Assembly (NCBI GenBank): GCA_963749575.1
Contig: CAVVNM010000014.1
Coordinates: 744,001 to 808,000 of the forward strand
DNA: 64,000 bases
Direction: 5' to 3'
DNA from: JAMXLO01 sp963749575
GTDB lineage: Bacteria > Pseudomonadota > Alphaproteobacteria > Acetobacterales > Acetobacteraceae
The notes beneath the pieces were generated by a model. The model did no database searches, was not told the origin of the DNA, and was given only the letters and a program-made list of their open reading frames with translations. Positions 46,427 through 55,847 of the stretch are shown here, one piece after another. The translations under genes and the position numbers were made by a program. The stretch's first letter is position 1. Each line of letters opens with the position of its first letter.

Positions 46427-47776
46427 ATGCACGCGCTCTTTCTGCACAACAGCCTGAGCCGCCGCAAGGAGCGGTTCGAGCCGCTCGATCATCAGCATGT
46501 GCGGATGTACGTGTGCGGGCCGACGGTGTATGACCTCGTGCATGTCGGCAATGCGCGCCCGGTCGTGGTGTACGACGTGCTGCTGCGGCTGCTGCGACTG
46601 CTGTATCCGCGCGTCACCTACGTGCGCAACATCACCGACATCGAGGACAAGATCAACGCGCGCGCCAAGGAGCTGGACGAACCGATCGCGGCACTGACCG
46701 CTCGCACAATCGCCGACTACCATGCCGATGTGGTGGCGCTGGGCGCACTGCCGCCGGATGTCGAGCCGCGGGCGACCGGGCACATCGACGAAATCATCGC
46801 CATCATCGAGCGATTGATCGCATCCGGTCACGCCTACGCCGCGGAAGGCCACGTGCTGTTCTCGGTGCCCAGCTTTCCGGCGTATGGACATCTGTCGGGA
46901 CGCAGTCCGGAGGAGCTGCTGGCCGGCGCCCGGGTCGATGTCGCCCCCTACAAGCGCGATCCCGGCGACTTCGTGCTGTGGAAGCCGTCGCCGCCCGACC
47001 TGCCGGGCTGGGACAGCCCATGGGGGCGCGGCCGGCCCGGCTGGCATATCGAGTGCAGCGCAATGTGCTGGCGCCACCTCGGCACCGACTTCGACATTCA
47101 CGGCGGCGGCACCGACCTGATCTTCCCGCACCATGAGAATGAGGTGGCGCAGAGCGTCTGCGCGTTCCCCGGCAGCCGGTTCGCGCGCTACTGGGTGCAC
47201 AACGGCATGCTGCTGGTGAACGGCGAGAAGATGGCGAAGAGCGCCGGCAACTTCACCACCTTGCGCGATGTGCTGGCGCGCGTGCCTGGCGAGGTGGTGC
47301 GGCTGCTGCTGATCCGCACGCATTATCGCTCGACGCCGGACTTTTCCGACGCGGCGGTCACCGAGGCGAGGCGCGAACTCGACCGGTTCTATCGCGCGCT
47401 GGAACGCTATCCCGACATCACCGCCGTCGATGTGCCGCCGGCCGTGATGGAGGCGCTGTGCGATGACCTGAACACGCCGCTCGCGCTGTCGGCGATGCAT
47501 GCACTGGCGGACCGGGCACTGGCCGGCGACTTCGATGCGGCCTGTGGGTTGCGTGCGGCGGGACAGGTGCTGGGGCTGTTGCGGCAGGATGCGCAAGCCT
47601 GGTTCCGCGGCGGCATGGACGACGCGGCGGCCATCGAGGCCGCGATCGCCGAACGGCTGGCCGCGCGCAAGGCACGCGACTTCGCGCGCGCCGATGCGAT
47701 CCGTGCCGAGTGGGCGGCCAGGGGAATCGCGTTCGAGGACGGACCGCAGGGAACCGTTTGGCGGCGGGCGAACTGA
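46427..47776 (+). CDS. cysS: Cysteinyl-tRNA synthetase
   Basis: The protein has 449 residues, normal for the family. The class I signature is HVGNAR in YDLVHVGNARPVV, and the KMSKS loop is GEKMAKSAGNF. Zinc ligands include the C of MYVCGPTVYD and those in WHIECSAMCW and FPHHENE. It charges tRNA-Cys with cysteine. The ATG at 46427 follows GGAGAAGG and begins MHALFLHNS. Confidence 0.97.
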   Translation: MHALFLHNSLSRRKERFEPLDHQHVRMYVCGPTVYDLVHVGNARPVVVYDVLLRLLRLLYPRVTYVRNITDIEDKINARAKELDEPIAALTARTIADYHADVVALGALPPDVEPRATGHIDEIIAIIERLIASGHAYAAEGHVLFSVPSFPAYGHLSGRSPEELLAGARVDVAPYKRDPGDFVLWKPSPPDLPGWDSPWGRGRPGWHIECSAMCWRHLGTDFDIHGGGTDLIFPHHENEVAQSVCAFPGSRFARYWVHNGMLLVNGEKMAKSAGNFTTLRDVLARVPGEVVRLLLIRTHYRSTPDFSDAAVTEARRELDRFYRALERYPDITAVDVPPAVMEALCDDLNTPLALSAMHALADRALAGDFDAACGLRAAGQVLGLLRQDAQAWFRGGMDDAAAIEAAIAERLAARKARDFARADAIRAEWAARGIAFEDGPQGTVWRRAN

Positions 47777-47786
47777 GGAGGGTGCC

Positions 47787-48146
47787 ATGCTCCGTCCATG
47801 TCCGCTTGCAGTCGCACTGATGTTGGTGACGGGATCGGCGTTCGCGCAGTCGACGCAGGGGATGCAGATGGGTGCGCCAGTGCCAGGCGAGCCGGCATCA
47901 ACCACGGCCTATCGCAATGCCATGACAAAGATGGACCAGGGCATGGCGATCACCTATTCGGGCGATGCGGACAAGGACTTTGTCGCCGGCATGATCCCGC
48001 ATCATCAGGGCGCGATCGACATGGCGCAGGTGGAACTGCAATACGGCACGGACCCGCACCTGCGAAAGCTGGCGAACGACGTCGTCGCCGCGCAGCGGAA
48101 GGAGATCGCGTTCATGAAATCCTGGCAGGCGAAGCACGCGAAATGA
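47787..48146 (+). CDS. Secreted DUF305 protein
   Basis: The protein has 119 residues with a signal peptide ending in GSAFA. The DUF305 signature is MIPHHQGAIDMAQVEL, followed by a histidine and methionine-containing helix. Members are four-helix, ferritin-like metal-associated periplasmic proteins, often near copper genes. No copper gene is adjacent. The start follows GAGGAGGG 10 bases after cysS, and its stop overlaps trmJ. Confidence 0.9.
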   Translation: MLRPCPLAVALMLVTGSAFAQSTQGMQMGAPVPGEPASTTAYRNAMTKMDQGMAITYSGDADKDFVAGMIPHHQGAIDMAQVELQYGTDPHLRKLANDVVAAQRKEIAFMKSWQAKHAK

Positions 48147-48934
48147 CCGGCCGCGACGGCGGCGCGGAGCTGGTGCCGATCGCCAATTCGCCGGTCGTCA
48201 TCCTGGTGCGGCCACAGCTGGCCGACAACATCGGCGCCTGCGCGCGTGCCATGGCGAATGGCGGATTGTTCCATCTGCGTCTGGTCGCACCGCGCGATGG
48301 CTGGCCGCAGGAGAAGGCATGGCGCAATTCGTCCGGTGCCGACCGCATCCTCGACGCGGCGACGGTGTTCGCCTCGGTGGCCGATGCGGTCGCCGACCTG
48401 CACCGCGTGTTCGCCACCTGCCCGCGCCCCCGCCACATCATCAAGCCGGTGCTGACCGCGCGGGGCGCTGCCGCCGAACTGCGCGAGATCGGCTCGCGTG
48501 CCCTGCGCGCCGGCGTGCTGTTCGGACCCGAGCGTGCCGGCCTCGACAATGACGACATGGCGCGGGCGGATGCACTGGTGCGCTACCCGCTCAACCCGGC
48601 GTTCATGTCGCTCAACCTGGCGCAGGCGGTGATGGTGCTGGCTTATGAATGGTGGACCGCGGCGGACGCCACGGCGCCGCGCGAGCTGATGACCAACGAG
48701 ACGCAGGTAGCGACCAAGCGCGAGCTGGAGAACTTCCTCTCCCATCTGGTCGATCAGCTGGATGCGTGCGGTTTCCTGCGCAACCTGCCGAAGCGGCCCG
48801 GCATGGTGCGCAACATCCGCCACCTCTTTCAGCGCGGCGAAGTCACCGAGCAGGAGCTGCGCACGCTGCACGGGATCGTCACCGAGCTGGCGATCGGACG
48901 GCGGCAGATGGGGCGGCTGGAAGACGCGGAGTAG
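48143..48934 (+). CDS. trmJ: tRNA (cytidine/uridine-2'-O) methyltransferase TrmJ
   Basis: The protein has 263 residues with the SPOUT knot motifs: VVILVRPQLADNIGACARAM, GVLFGPERAGLDNDDM and YPLNPAFMSLNLAQAVMVL. A C-terminal helical extension of about 80 residues (ELENFLSHLVDQLDACGFL) is typical of TrmJ, which methylates position 32 of some tRNAs. The ATG overlaps the DUF305 stop (ATGA). Confidence 0.92.
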   Translation: MTGRDGGAELVPIANSPVVILVRPQLADNIGACARAMANGGLFHLRLVAPRDGWPQEKAWRNSSGADRILDAATVFASVADAVADLHRVFATCPRPRHIIKPVLTARGAAAELREIGSRALRAGVLFGPERAGLDNDDMARADALVRYPLNPAFMSLNLAQAVMVLAYEWWTAADATAPRELMTNETQVATKRELENFLSHLVDQLDACGFLRNLPKRPGMVRNIRHLFQRGEVTEQELRTLHGIVTELAIGRRQMGRLEDAE

Positions 48935-48985
48935 GATCTGCCACGAAATAACTGCGCCAATTGCCGGCAAAGCCGCCATTTTCCC

Positions 48986-49013
48986 CGTCATCCCCGCGCA
49001 AGCGGAGATGACG
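48986..49013. repeat. REP-like hairpin, possible bidirectional terminator
   Basis: A 28-base palindrome pairs CGTCATC with GATGACG, and CCGC with GCGG around a GCAA loop, with one mismatch between the two stems. It lies between convergent genes trmJ and the ABC permease. A related hairpin is at 51821. Confidence 0.65.
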
Positions 49014-49067
49014 ACTTTGGAGTACTGCCCTGGCTACGCCTGAATCGTTTAATTCGCGGCAAAGCCA

Positions 49068-49859
49068 TTACGACCGACCACGGATGCGGCGTTGCGCAAT
49101 ATCCCAAGGAATGATCGCGCGCTCGGCCAGCGTCACGGCGCCGAACAACGCAAGCCCGAGCAGCGTCAGAACGAAGATGGCTGCGAACGCCAGATCGGGC
49201 CGCATGTTGCCGGTCTGGATCTGGATGTAGAAGCCCAGTCCGCGGTCGCTGCCGATGAACTCGGCGATGGTCGCGCCGACCGTGGCGTTGACGGCGGCGA
49301 ACTTGAAGCCGACGAAGCATTGCGGCAGCGCCGCCGGCAGTCGGAGCCGCCAGAAATTGCGCCACGCCGAGGCGCCGGTGGTGGCGCTGAAGCGGGTCAG
49401 TTCCTCCGACAGCGATGAGAATCCGGCGATCGCGTTGAGCACCACCGGAAAGAAGCAGACCAGGAACACCACGATGATCTTCGGCAGCAGGCCGAAGCCG
49501 AGCCAGGCGATGAAGATCGGCGCGAAGGCTATTTTCGGCACCATCTCCAGGCTGACGCACAGCGGATACAGCGTGCGCCGCAGCAGCTGCGAGGTCACGA
49601 TGGCCAACCCGAGCGGCACGCCCGCCGCGAGCGCCGCCACGAAACCGAGCAGCGTTTCCGACGCGGTGACCATCGTGTATTCGGCCAGCCGCGGAATGTC
49701 CGCCATCGAGTTGATCACGATATCGGACGGACGTTGCAGGATATATCTGGGGATCGAGAACCAGTCGATCGAGCGTTCCCAGAACAGGATCAACAGCGCC
49801 AGGAAGATCGGAAAGGTGGCGAGCCGGCCAAAGCGCGCGATGACAAGGCCCATCGGCAT
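49068..49859 (-). CDS. ABC transporter permease (SsuC/ThiX type)
   Basis: The protein has 263 residues with six hydrophobic helices, and the coupling loop SATTGASAWRNFWRLRLPAALPQ with a conserved GFKFAAVNATVGATIAEF. The start at 49859 has GGAG just upstream and begins MPMGLVIARFG; the frame further upstream overlaps the ATPase gene. It forms an import complex with the ATPase and binding protein encoded upstream in the same operon. Confidence 0.92.
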   Translation of the reverse strand: MPMGLVIARFGRLATFPIFLALLILFWERSIDWFSIPRYILQRPSDIVINSMADIPRLAEYTMVTASETLLGFVAALAAGVPLGLAIVTSQLLRRTLYPLCVSLEMVPKIAFAPIFIAWLGFGLLPKIIVVFLVCFFPVVLNAIAGFSSLSEELTRFSATTGASAWRNFWRLRLPAALPQCFVGFKFAAVNATVGATIAEFIGSDRGLGFYIQIQTGNMRPDLAFAAIFVLTLLGLALFGAVTLAERAIIPWDIAQRRIRGRS

Positions 49860-49870
49860 CACTGCTCCAT

Positions 49871-50659
49871 CTAGATCACGCCATAGCCACGAAACACATC
49901 GCCGATCTCGTTGACGTAACGGACGAACTCGGGCGACTTTTTCACCTCGGCGTCGCGCGGCCAGGGCAGATCGATATCGATGATGCCGTGCAGCCGTCCG
50001 GGGCGCGGCGTGATCAGGCAGACCTTGCCGGACAGCTGCACCGCCTCCTCGATGGAATGCGTCACCAACAGCACGGTCGGGCGCGTGCGGCGCCACTGCT
50101 CCTGCAGGTCGCCGCGGATGCGCTCACGCGTCATCGCGTCCAACCTGCCCAGCGGCTCGTCGAGCAGTACGGTCGGCGGATTGTGCACGAACGCCTGGCA
50201 GAACGCCGCGCGCTGCTGCATGCCGCCAGAGAGTTCATACGGTCGGCGGTGCGCGAAATCTGCGAGCCCGACCGACGCCAGCAACTCGTCGATGCGTTCG
50301 CGAAAGGTGTCCGGTGAAAGGCCACGCAGTTCCAATTGCAGTTCCACATTGCCGCGCACGCTGCGCCACGGCACCAGCGTGCTGTCCTGGAACATGATGC
50401 CGACGTCGGTGCGCACCCGGCGCACGCGCTCGCCACCGACATGGATGGCACCCTCGGTCACCGGCAGCAGCCCGGCGATCATCAGAAGCAGGGTCGATTT
50501 GCCGCATCCGGACGGGCCGAGCAGGGAGACGAACGCGCCGCCCTCGATCTCGAAGCTGGTCGGACCGAACGCATGCACCGCATCGCCGCCGTCGCCGAAG
50601 TGTTTGGAGACCCCGTCGACGGATATGTGTGCCTGCGCTCGGACCGTCGCTGGCGTCAA
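49871..50659 (-). CDS. ABC transporter ATP-binding protein
   Basis: The protein has 262 residues with Walker A GPSGCGKSTLL, the Q-loop MFQDSTLVPW, signature ELSGGMQQR and Walker B TVLLDEPLGRLD, then the switch histidine in LLVTHSIEEAV. It is of the SsuB/NrtD/ThiZ kind. It overlaps the binding-protein gene by four bases and lies 11 bases ahead of the permease gene. Confidence 0.95.
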   Translation of the reverse strand: MTPATVRAQAHISVDGVSKHFGDGGDAVHAFGPTSFEIEGGAFVSLLGPSGCGKSTLLLMIAGLLPVTEGAIHVGGERVRRVRTDVGIMFQDSTLVPWRSVRGNVELQLELRGLSPDTFRERIDELLASVGLADFAHRRPYELSGGMQQRAAFCQAFVHNPPTVLLDEPLGRLDAMTRERIRGDLQEQWRRTRPTVLLVTHSIEEAVQLSGKVCLITPRPGRLHGIIDIDLPWPRDAEVKKSPEFVRYVNEIGDVFRGYGVI

Positions 50660-51651
50660 GGCAGGTAGGCGTTGGTGTAGAAGGCGGTAGCCGGCTTGTC
50701 GGTCTTCAGGCCGTTGTACGTCTTCATCAGGTCCAGCATATCGTTCCAGTCGCTCGCGACGTGCAGGCCAAGCGCGTGGCCGGTATTGGCCTTGGAATAC
50801 AGAACGCCGAGTGTGACATTCAGGACCGCGAGCGCCTGCGTCTTGCCGGCATCCTCGTTCATCGTGCCGCCGACGATATCGGCCATGGCGGCGACTGCGG
50901 CCTTGGGATCGGCTTCAGTCGCCTTGTACGATTCGATGGTGGCGGCGACGAAGCGCTTCACCAGATCGGGGTTGTTCGCCACCGTCGCGGTGTTCGCGAC
51001 GATGCAGTAGCCGACCTGGTTGATGCCATAATCGGAATACGCGAATTCAACCGGCTTGGCGCCACCGGCCGCGACGATTTCCGATGGCTTGTCGTCGAGC
51101 CCGCCGAGCATGCCGACGGCTCCGCCGGTGCCCTGAAGGTAGCCGGTCACCAGCGCGCCTTCGGCAACGTTGGTGATGTGCACGCTGTCCACGGGGATCT
51201 TCGCGTTCTTCAGCACCAGCGGGAAGAAGGTGTTGACACCGGCGTTGGCGGTGGTGAGCAGCATCTTGCCGGAAAGATCGGTGATGGTCTTTATCCCGGT
51301 GTCGGGCCGCACCAGGACGCCGTCGGTCCCCATCGCGTCGATCACCGCGACCGAAATCAAGGGTGCGCCGTCGGCGGCGAGGTTGACCATCGACGCACAG
51401 GACGCGTACCCGAACATGCTGTCGCCGTTTGCCACCAGCCGGTTCGCCGAACCCGATCCGTTGCCCGAGCGGATATCGAGATCGATGCCGTGCTTGTCGT
51501 AGATGCCCTTGTCCTTGCCCAGCGCAAACCCGGCGTGCGAGCCGTAGTACATCCAGTTCAGCCGCAACCTGACCTTATCCTCCGCCTGCGCCCCGTGCAG
51601 CGAGACAAAGGCGAGGGCGCCGGCGAGAATCATCCATCTGGTCGTTATCAT
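50656..51651 (-). CDS. NMT1/THI5-like ABC substrate-binding protein
   Basis: The protein has 331 residues with a signal peptide ending in LHGAQA. The mature start VRLRLNWMYYGSHAGFALGKDKGIYDKHGID is cut here into VRLRLNWMYYG and AGFALGKDKGIYDKHGI, both typical of NMT1/THI5-type periplasmic proteins. It probably delivers a pyrimidine, aromatic or sulfonate-like molecule; the ligand is unknown. The ATG at 51651 follows CCAGGAGCA. It is the first gene of the three-gene operon. Confidence 0.9.
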   Translation of the reverse strand: MITTRWMILAGALAFVSLHGAQAEDKVRLRLNWMYYGSHAGFALGKDKGIYDKHGIDLDIRSGNGSGSANRLVANGDSMFGYASCASMVNLAADGAPLISVAVIDAMGTDGVLVRPDTGIKTITDLSGKMLLTTANAGVNTFFPLVLKNAKIPVDSVHITNVAEGALVTGYLQGTGGAVGMLGGLDDKPSEIVAAGGAKPVEFAYSDYGINQVGYCIVANTATVANNPDLVKRFVAATIESYKATEADPKAAVAAMADIVGGTMNEDAGKTQALAVLNVTLGVLYSKANTGHALGLHVASDWNDMLDLMKTYNGLKTDKPATAFYTNAYLP

Positions 51652-51820
51652 GCACTGCTCCTGGTTGGCGATGATCTGGAACTCGGCAAGGGAACATCGT
51701 GCAGCCGCCGGATTGCCGCACCGCAATCGTTTGATTGACCATCTACGTCACGGCCACAGGTGCCGCAATAGTACCTGATGCTCGGATGCAATCGGATGAT
51801 TCGCCGGCGCTGCAAATCAC

Positions 51821-51846
51821 GTCATTTCCGCTTTCGCGGGAATGAC
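51821..51846. repeat. REP-like hairpin
   Basis: GTCATT pairs with AATGAC and CCGC with GCGG around TTTC, with a mismatch between stems. It is the same design as the hairpin at 48986. It lies between the lutC stop and the binding-protein promoter region. Confidence 0.6.
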
Positions 51847-51925
51847 ACAGGAACCGCAGATACATCTGGCCCGGCGCCGCAAAATACTGCGGCAGCATCG
51901 TTCCTATGGCGAACGAATAACCGTG

Positions 51926-52538
51926 TCAGCCGGCGGAATCATGTACGACTCGTACGATCGGCACCACGGACAATGAGCGTACCCCCTGTGCGCCATGGAT
52001 GAGAACGCCTTCGATATCCGCCGTCGCCGACGGCCCGGTATGGAACGAAGCATAGTGCCGCTCGCGGAACTCGGGCCGGCGATAGGCATGGTGCAGGTTG
52101 GCGACGATGTCGGCGGGATCGAGCAGGACGATCAGGTGCTGTGCCAGGTAGGCAACGGCGTTGACGCGCAGATCGGCATCACTGAGCAGTACCGAGCCGG
52201 TCTCGGCGACGGCAAAGGATGCACGGACTATGCCGAAATCGACATCGGCCAGCTCCTGTGCTGCCTTGACCTCGCCGATATCGCGGGTGCCGGCGATCTC
52301 CGGGACGACCGAGCATATGACCTTGGCGTTTGCGATCTTCTCGCGGATTGGCGCCAGCGGATCGCCCGCGGCCGGCGGGTCGAGGAACCCGCCACCCATG
52401 CGCTCGAGGTTGTCTTTGAACGCAGCGAGCAGCGAGGCTGCCGGGTGGTCATCGAACAGCGGAACCAAAGGCAGCTTCCGGTCCAGGCGCGGCAAATTCG
52501 CCCGAAATCGAGGCCAGGATGTCGTCGCGGCTGCTCAT
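51926..52538 (-). CDS. lutC: LutC-like LUD-domain protein, one frameshift
   Basis: Restored across a break near 52503, the protein starts MSSRDDILASIRANLPRLD and has about 203 residues. The LUD domain shows FGIVRASFAVAETGSVLL and AQHLIVLLDPADIVANL. LutC belongs to the iron-sulfur L-lactate oxidation complex with LutA and LutB. The start ATG at 52538 overlaps the lutB stop. The break is one added base in an A/T run. Confidence 0.88.
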
Positions 52539-54088
52539 GGCTTCGCTCCGCGATTCGCGTGGTACCACGCATGAAACGTCTGCTTCGGCGGATGCGGCAC
52601 TTCGCGATGCGTTCCCCAGGCGTTGAGGCCGTTATAGATCACGAAGCGCGGGAGATGGGCGAGGGCGGTATCGGCAGCGGCGATGGCGACGCGGTACGCC
52701 GCCGGCCGCGAGAGCAGCTCGCCGGCGGCCTTCATGGCTACCCGCTTCACGAACGGCACTTCGTGCTGCTTCACCAGCTCGCGGCGCCAGGCATAGATCT
52801 GCTCATGGATGTTGATCTTCACGGGGCAGACGTTGCTGCAACTGCCGTTGAGCGTCGACGCGAAGGGCAGGTTGCTGTACTTCCGCGCGTTGAAGGTGGG
52901 ATCGATGATGATGCCGATCGGGCCGGAGTAGGTGGCGCCATAGCTCAGGCCGCCGCTGCGCCGATAGACCGGGCAGGTGTTCATACAGGCGCCGCAGCGG
53001 ATGCATTTGAGCGAGGTCCAGAATTCGGCCATGCCGAGCCGCTCGGACCGGCCATTGTCCACCAGCACCACATGCATCTCGCCGCCCGCCCGCGGGCCGC
53101 GGAAGTGCGAAGTGTATTGCGTGATTGGCGAGCCCAGGGCACTGCGCGACAACAGCCGGATGAACACCGCGAGATGTTCGAGGCGCGGGATGATCTTCTC
53201 GATGCCGATCGAGGCGATATGCAACTTTGGCACGTTGGCTGAAAGATCGGCGTTGCCTTCGTTGGTGCAGACGACGAAGCTGCCGGTCTCCGCGACGACA
53301 AAATTACCGCCCGTCATGCCGGCATCGGCCGCGAGAATCAGCGGCCGCGTCGCTTCGCGCTGCGCTTCCGCGAGATAGTGGACGTCGCTGTTGGCTGGGT
53401 CGGTGCCGATCGTCCTGGCGAACACCTCCGCCACGTCGCTCCTGAGCTTGTGCACCGCCGGCACCACGACATGGCTCGGGTCTTCGTTGTCGAGCTGCTG
53501 GATGCGCTCGCCGAGATCGGTCTCGATCACCTCGATGCCGACCGAGGCCATATAAGGCCGCAAGCCGCACTCCTCGGTGAGCATCGACTTGCTCTTGATG
53601 AGCGACTTCGCGCCGTGATCCTGCAGTATGCCATGGACGATCCGGTTGTGCTCGGCGGCGTCGCGCGCCCAATGCACATGGATGCCGTTGGACCGGGCGT
53701 TGTTCTCGAACTGGTCGAGGTATTCATCGAGATGGGTGAGCGTGTGCTCCTTGATCGCCGATGCGAGCGAGCGCAGCTCCTCCCATTCCGGCATGTCGTG
53801 CATTTCGCGGTCGCGCTTTTGCCGAAGGTCCCAGAGCCGCTCGTCATGCATCTTCTCGTGCTCGGGGGCGGCGATGAAGCGCGCGGCCGCCTCGGCCTGG
53901 TCGATCGGCCGGTCGCCCCGGATTTTTGCGCCTCGCGGCTGCTGCTCGGGTCGGGACCGCAGCGGCTTCGAGGCCGCCTCGGCATGATCGAGGCGGCGGC
54001 CGCTTCGGACGATCGCATCCGGGTCGTCCGGTGCATTGAGCTCAGGATGCAGCATGGACGCCTTCGAGGGCGTTGGTTCGGCACTCAT
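52535..54088 (-). CDS. lutB: LutB-like iron-sulfur protein
   Basis: The protein has 517 residues. An N-terminal LUD domain (NFVVAETGSFVVCTNEGNA) is followed by two [4Fe-4S] clusters: CIRCGACMNTCPVYRRSGG and GSCSNVCPVKINIHEQ. This is the arrangement of LutB, which with LutA and LutC oxidises L-lactate to pyruvate. The N-terminal region of about 60 residues is longer than usual. The ATG at 54088 overlaps the lutA stop (ATGA). Confidence 0.92.
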   Translation of the reverse strand: MSAEPTPSKASMLHPELNAPDDPDAIVRSGRRLDHAEAASKPLRSRPEQQPRGAKIRGDRPIDQAEAAARFIAAPEHEKMHDERLWDLRQKRDREMHDMPEWEELRSLASAIKEHTLTHLDEYLDQFENNARSNGIHVHWARDAAEHNRIVHGILQDHGAKSLIKSKSMLTEECGLRPYMASVGIEVIETDLGERIQQLDNEDPSHVVVPAVHKLRSDVAEVFARTIGTDPANSDVHYLAEAQREATRPLILAADAGMTGGNFVVAETGSFVVCTNEGNADLSANVPKLHIASIGIEKIIPRLEHLAVFIRLLSRSALGSPITQYTSHFRGPRAGGEMHVVLVDNGRSERLGMAEFWTSLKCIRCGACMNTCPVYRRSGGLSYGATYSGPIGIIIDPTFNARKYSNLPFASTLNGSCSNVCPVKINIHEQIYAWRRELVKQHEVPFVKRVAMKAAGELLSRPAAYRVAIAAADTALAHLPRFVIYNGLNAWGTHREVPHPPKQTFHAWYHANRGAKP

Positions 54089-54828
54089 GCATCGGCTCCA
54101 TTCAGGATCTGGGCGATATGGATGAACTTGATCGGCACGCCGATGCGCTCGGCGCAACCTCGCTGGTGCATCAGACATGACGTATCAGCCGAAACGATGT
54201 ACTCGGCGCCGGCCTGGGCGTGATCGCTGACCTTGTCGTAGCCCATCTTGGTGGAGACCACCTCCTCGAAGACCGAGAAGGTTCCGCCGAAGCCGCAGCA
54301 CTCGTCCGGCCGTGCCGGCGTCACGAACTCGATGCCCGCAACCTTCGAGAGCAGATCCATGGGCTTGGAAAAGAACGGTTCATGCAGCTCGGACGGTCTC
54401 GCATGGTTCAGCCGGCGCAACGTGCCGCAGCTGTTGTGGAGCCCGACGCGGTGGGGAAACCGGGCCCATGGGAATGCCTCCACCTTCTCGATGTCGTGCA
54501 GGAACTCGACCAGTTCGTAGGTCCGTGAGCGGACCTCCTTGACGTCCGCCGTCTGTTCGATGGCGTCGAAATTGTTCCGCACGTGGTGAACGCAGCTGCC
54601 GGATGGCGCGACGACATAGTCGAAGCCGGAAAAGTTGCGCACGAACAGCGCCTCCGTGGCGGCGCAGTCCGCATTGAAGCCGCTGTTCGCCATCGGCTGG
54701 CCGCAGCAGGTCTGGTCACCGGGGTAAACCACCGCATGGCCGAAGCGCTCCAGCAGTTCGAGCGTTGCGATGCCGACCTCGGGAAAGAAGGCGTCGATGT
54801 AGCAGGGAACGAAGAGGCCGATGCGCAT
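54085..54828 (-). CDS. lutA: LutA-like CCG-domain protein
   Basis: The protein has 247 residues with two cysteine-rich CCG domains: YPGDQTCCGQPMANSGF and ARPDECCGFGGTFSV, and cysteines in FVPCYIDAF and GLHNSCGTL. These hold non-cubane or [4Fe-4S] clusters. It is the first gene of the lutABC operon, the genes overlapping by four bases each. Confidence 0.93.
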   Translation of the reverse strand: MRIGLFVPCYIDAFFPEVGIATLELLERFGHAVVYPGDQTCCGQPMANSGFNADCAATEALFVRNFSGFDYVVAPSGSCVHHVRNNFDAIEQTADVKEVRSRTYELVEFLHDIEKVEAFPWARFPHRVGLHNSCGTLRRLNHARPSELHEPFFSKPMDLLSKVAGIEFVTPARPDECCGFGGTFSVFEEVVSTKMGYDKVSDHAQAGAEYIVSADTSCLMHQRGCAERIGVPIKFIHIAQILNGADA

Positions 54829-55072
54829 ACGTCACCTTTTTTGTTCAGCTGTCGTGGTCGATCGATGGAATTCGCCCTCGACCTGCCGGACCGAGCCGGC
54901 AGGAGCGCGGTGATGCCGGCAAGCAACCGTTCGGCAAGCAACCGTTCGGCAAGCGGCACGTCGGCATGGACAGTCTCCTACGCCTCTCCCATCCGGTCGG
55001 CGGCAGAGCGTGGATGTTCTATCGGTTTTCCGCAATATTCACCTTGCGCGCCGACTTCACCAGGAGGAGCGG

Positions 55073-55837
55073 ATGCTCGAACTTGTTACGCTTCGCGCGC
55101 GCCCGGAGCTGCGGTCGCAGCTGTTTGCCGAGGCGATGCAGGGCGTTTGGCCGGAGTTCATGCAGCACGATCCCACGGCGATGCTCTACTTTGCCGAGCC
55201 CCATCTCGACGCCTATCTCGACACGGCTTTCGCCATCATCGATGCCTCCGCACCCGACATCGCGGTCGGGCGCGCGTTCGCGGTGCCGTTCGTGTTCGGC
55301 GACCTGCCCGACCGGATGGAGCTGCCGGACGCGGGCTGGGACGGCGTGATCCGCTGGGCGCATCGGGACCGCATGCTTGGGCGAGCCGCCAACGCTCTCA
55401 GCGCATTGGAGATCACCCTGCTGCCGGAGCAGCGCGGGCGGGGTGCGTCACGCGTCATCCTCGATGCGATGCGCGATCATGCGAGAACCCTTGGCTACCG
55501 CCACATGTTCGCGCCGGTCAGGCCGACGGCGAAGCACCTGGAACCGTTCACGCCGATCGGAGACTACGTCAGGCGACACACCGCCGAAGGCCTGCCCGCC
55601 GACCCGTGGCTGCGCGTTCACGTCCGTGCGGGCGGCGACGATCGTCAAGGTGGCGCCGGCGAGCATGGTGATCGCCGGCAGCATCGCCGAATGGAGCCGT
55701 TGGGCAGCGATGTCATTCACGGCTTCCGGTCTAGGTCGCGGTGCCGGGTGCTCTGGTGCCGGTCCATGTGTCGCTCGAGCAGGACCAGGCTGTCTTACGT
55801 CGAGCCGAACGTCTGGGTACGGCACTCCGTAACCTGA
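55073..55837 (+). CDS. GNAT-type acetyltransferase-like protein, three frame breaks
   Basis: The start ATG at 55073 follows AGGAGCGG. The best part, about 190 residues, reads MLELVTLRARPELRSQLF, then ALEITLLPEQRGRGASRVIL (an acetyl-CoA loop-like QRGRGAS) and YRHMFAPVRPTAKH. After that, one-base insertions near 55630, 55732 and 55796 must be removed to read on: IVKVAPASMVIAGSIAEW, then VPVHVSLEQDQA and YVEPNVWVRHSVT. The substrate is unknown. Confidence 0.68.
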   Translation: MLELVTLRARPELRSQLFAEAMQGVWPEFMQHDPTAMLYFAEPHLDAYLDTAFAIIDASAPDIAVGRAFAVPFVFGDLPDRMELPDAGWDGVIRWAHRDRMLGRAANALSALEITLLPEQRGRGASRVILDAMRDHARTLGYRHMFAPVRPTAKHLEPFTPIGDYVRRHTAEGLPADPWLRVHVRAGGDDRQGGAGEHGDRRQHRRMEPLGSDVIHGFRSRSRCRVLWCRSMCRSSRTRLSYVEPNVWVRHSVT

Positions 55838-55847
55838 CCGGACCGGC

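Noticed and set aside
46349..47905. A 518-codon minus-strand frame opposite cysS.
   Set aside because: Shadow of cysS; no motif and no start site.
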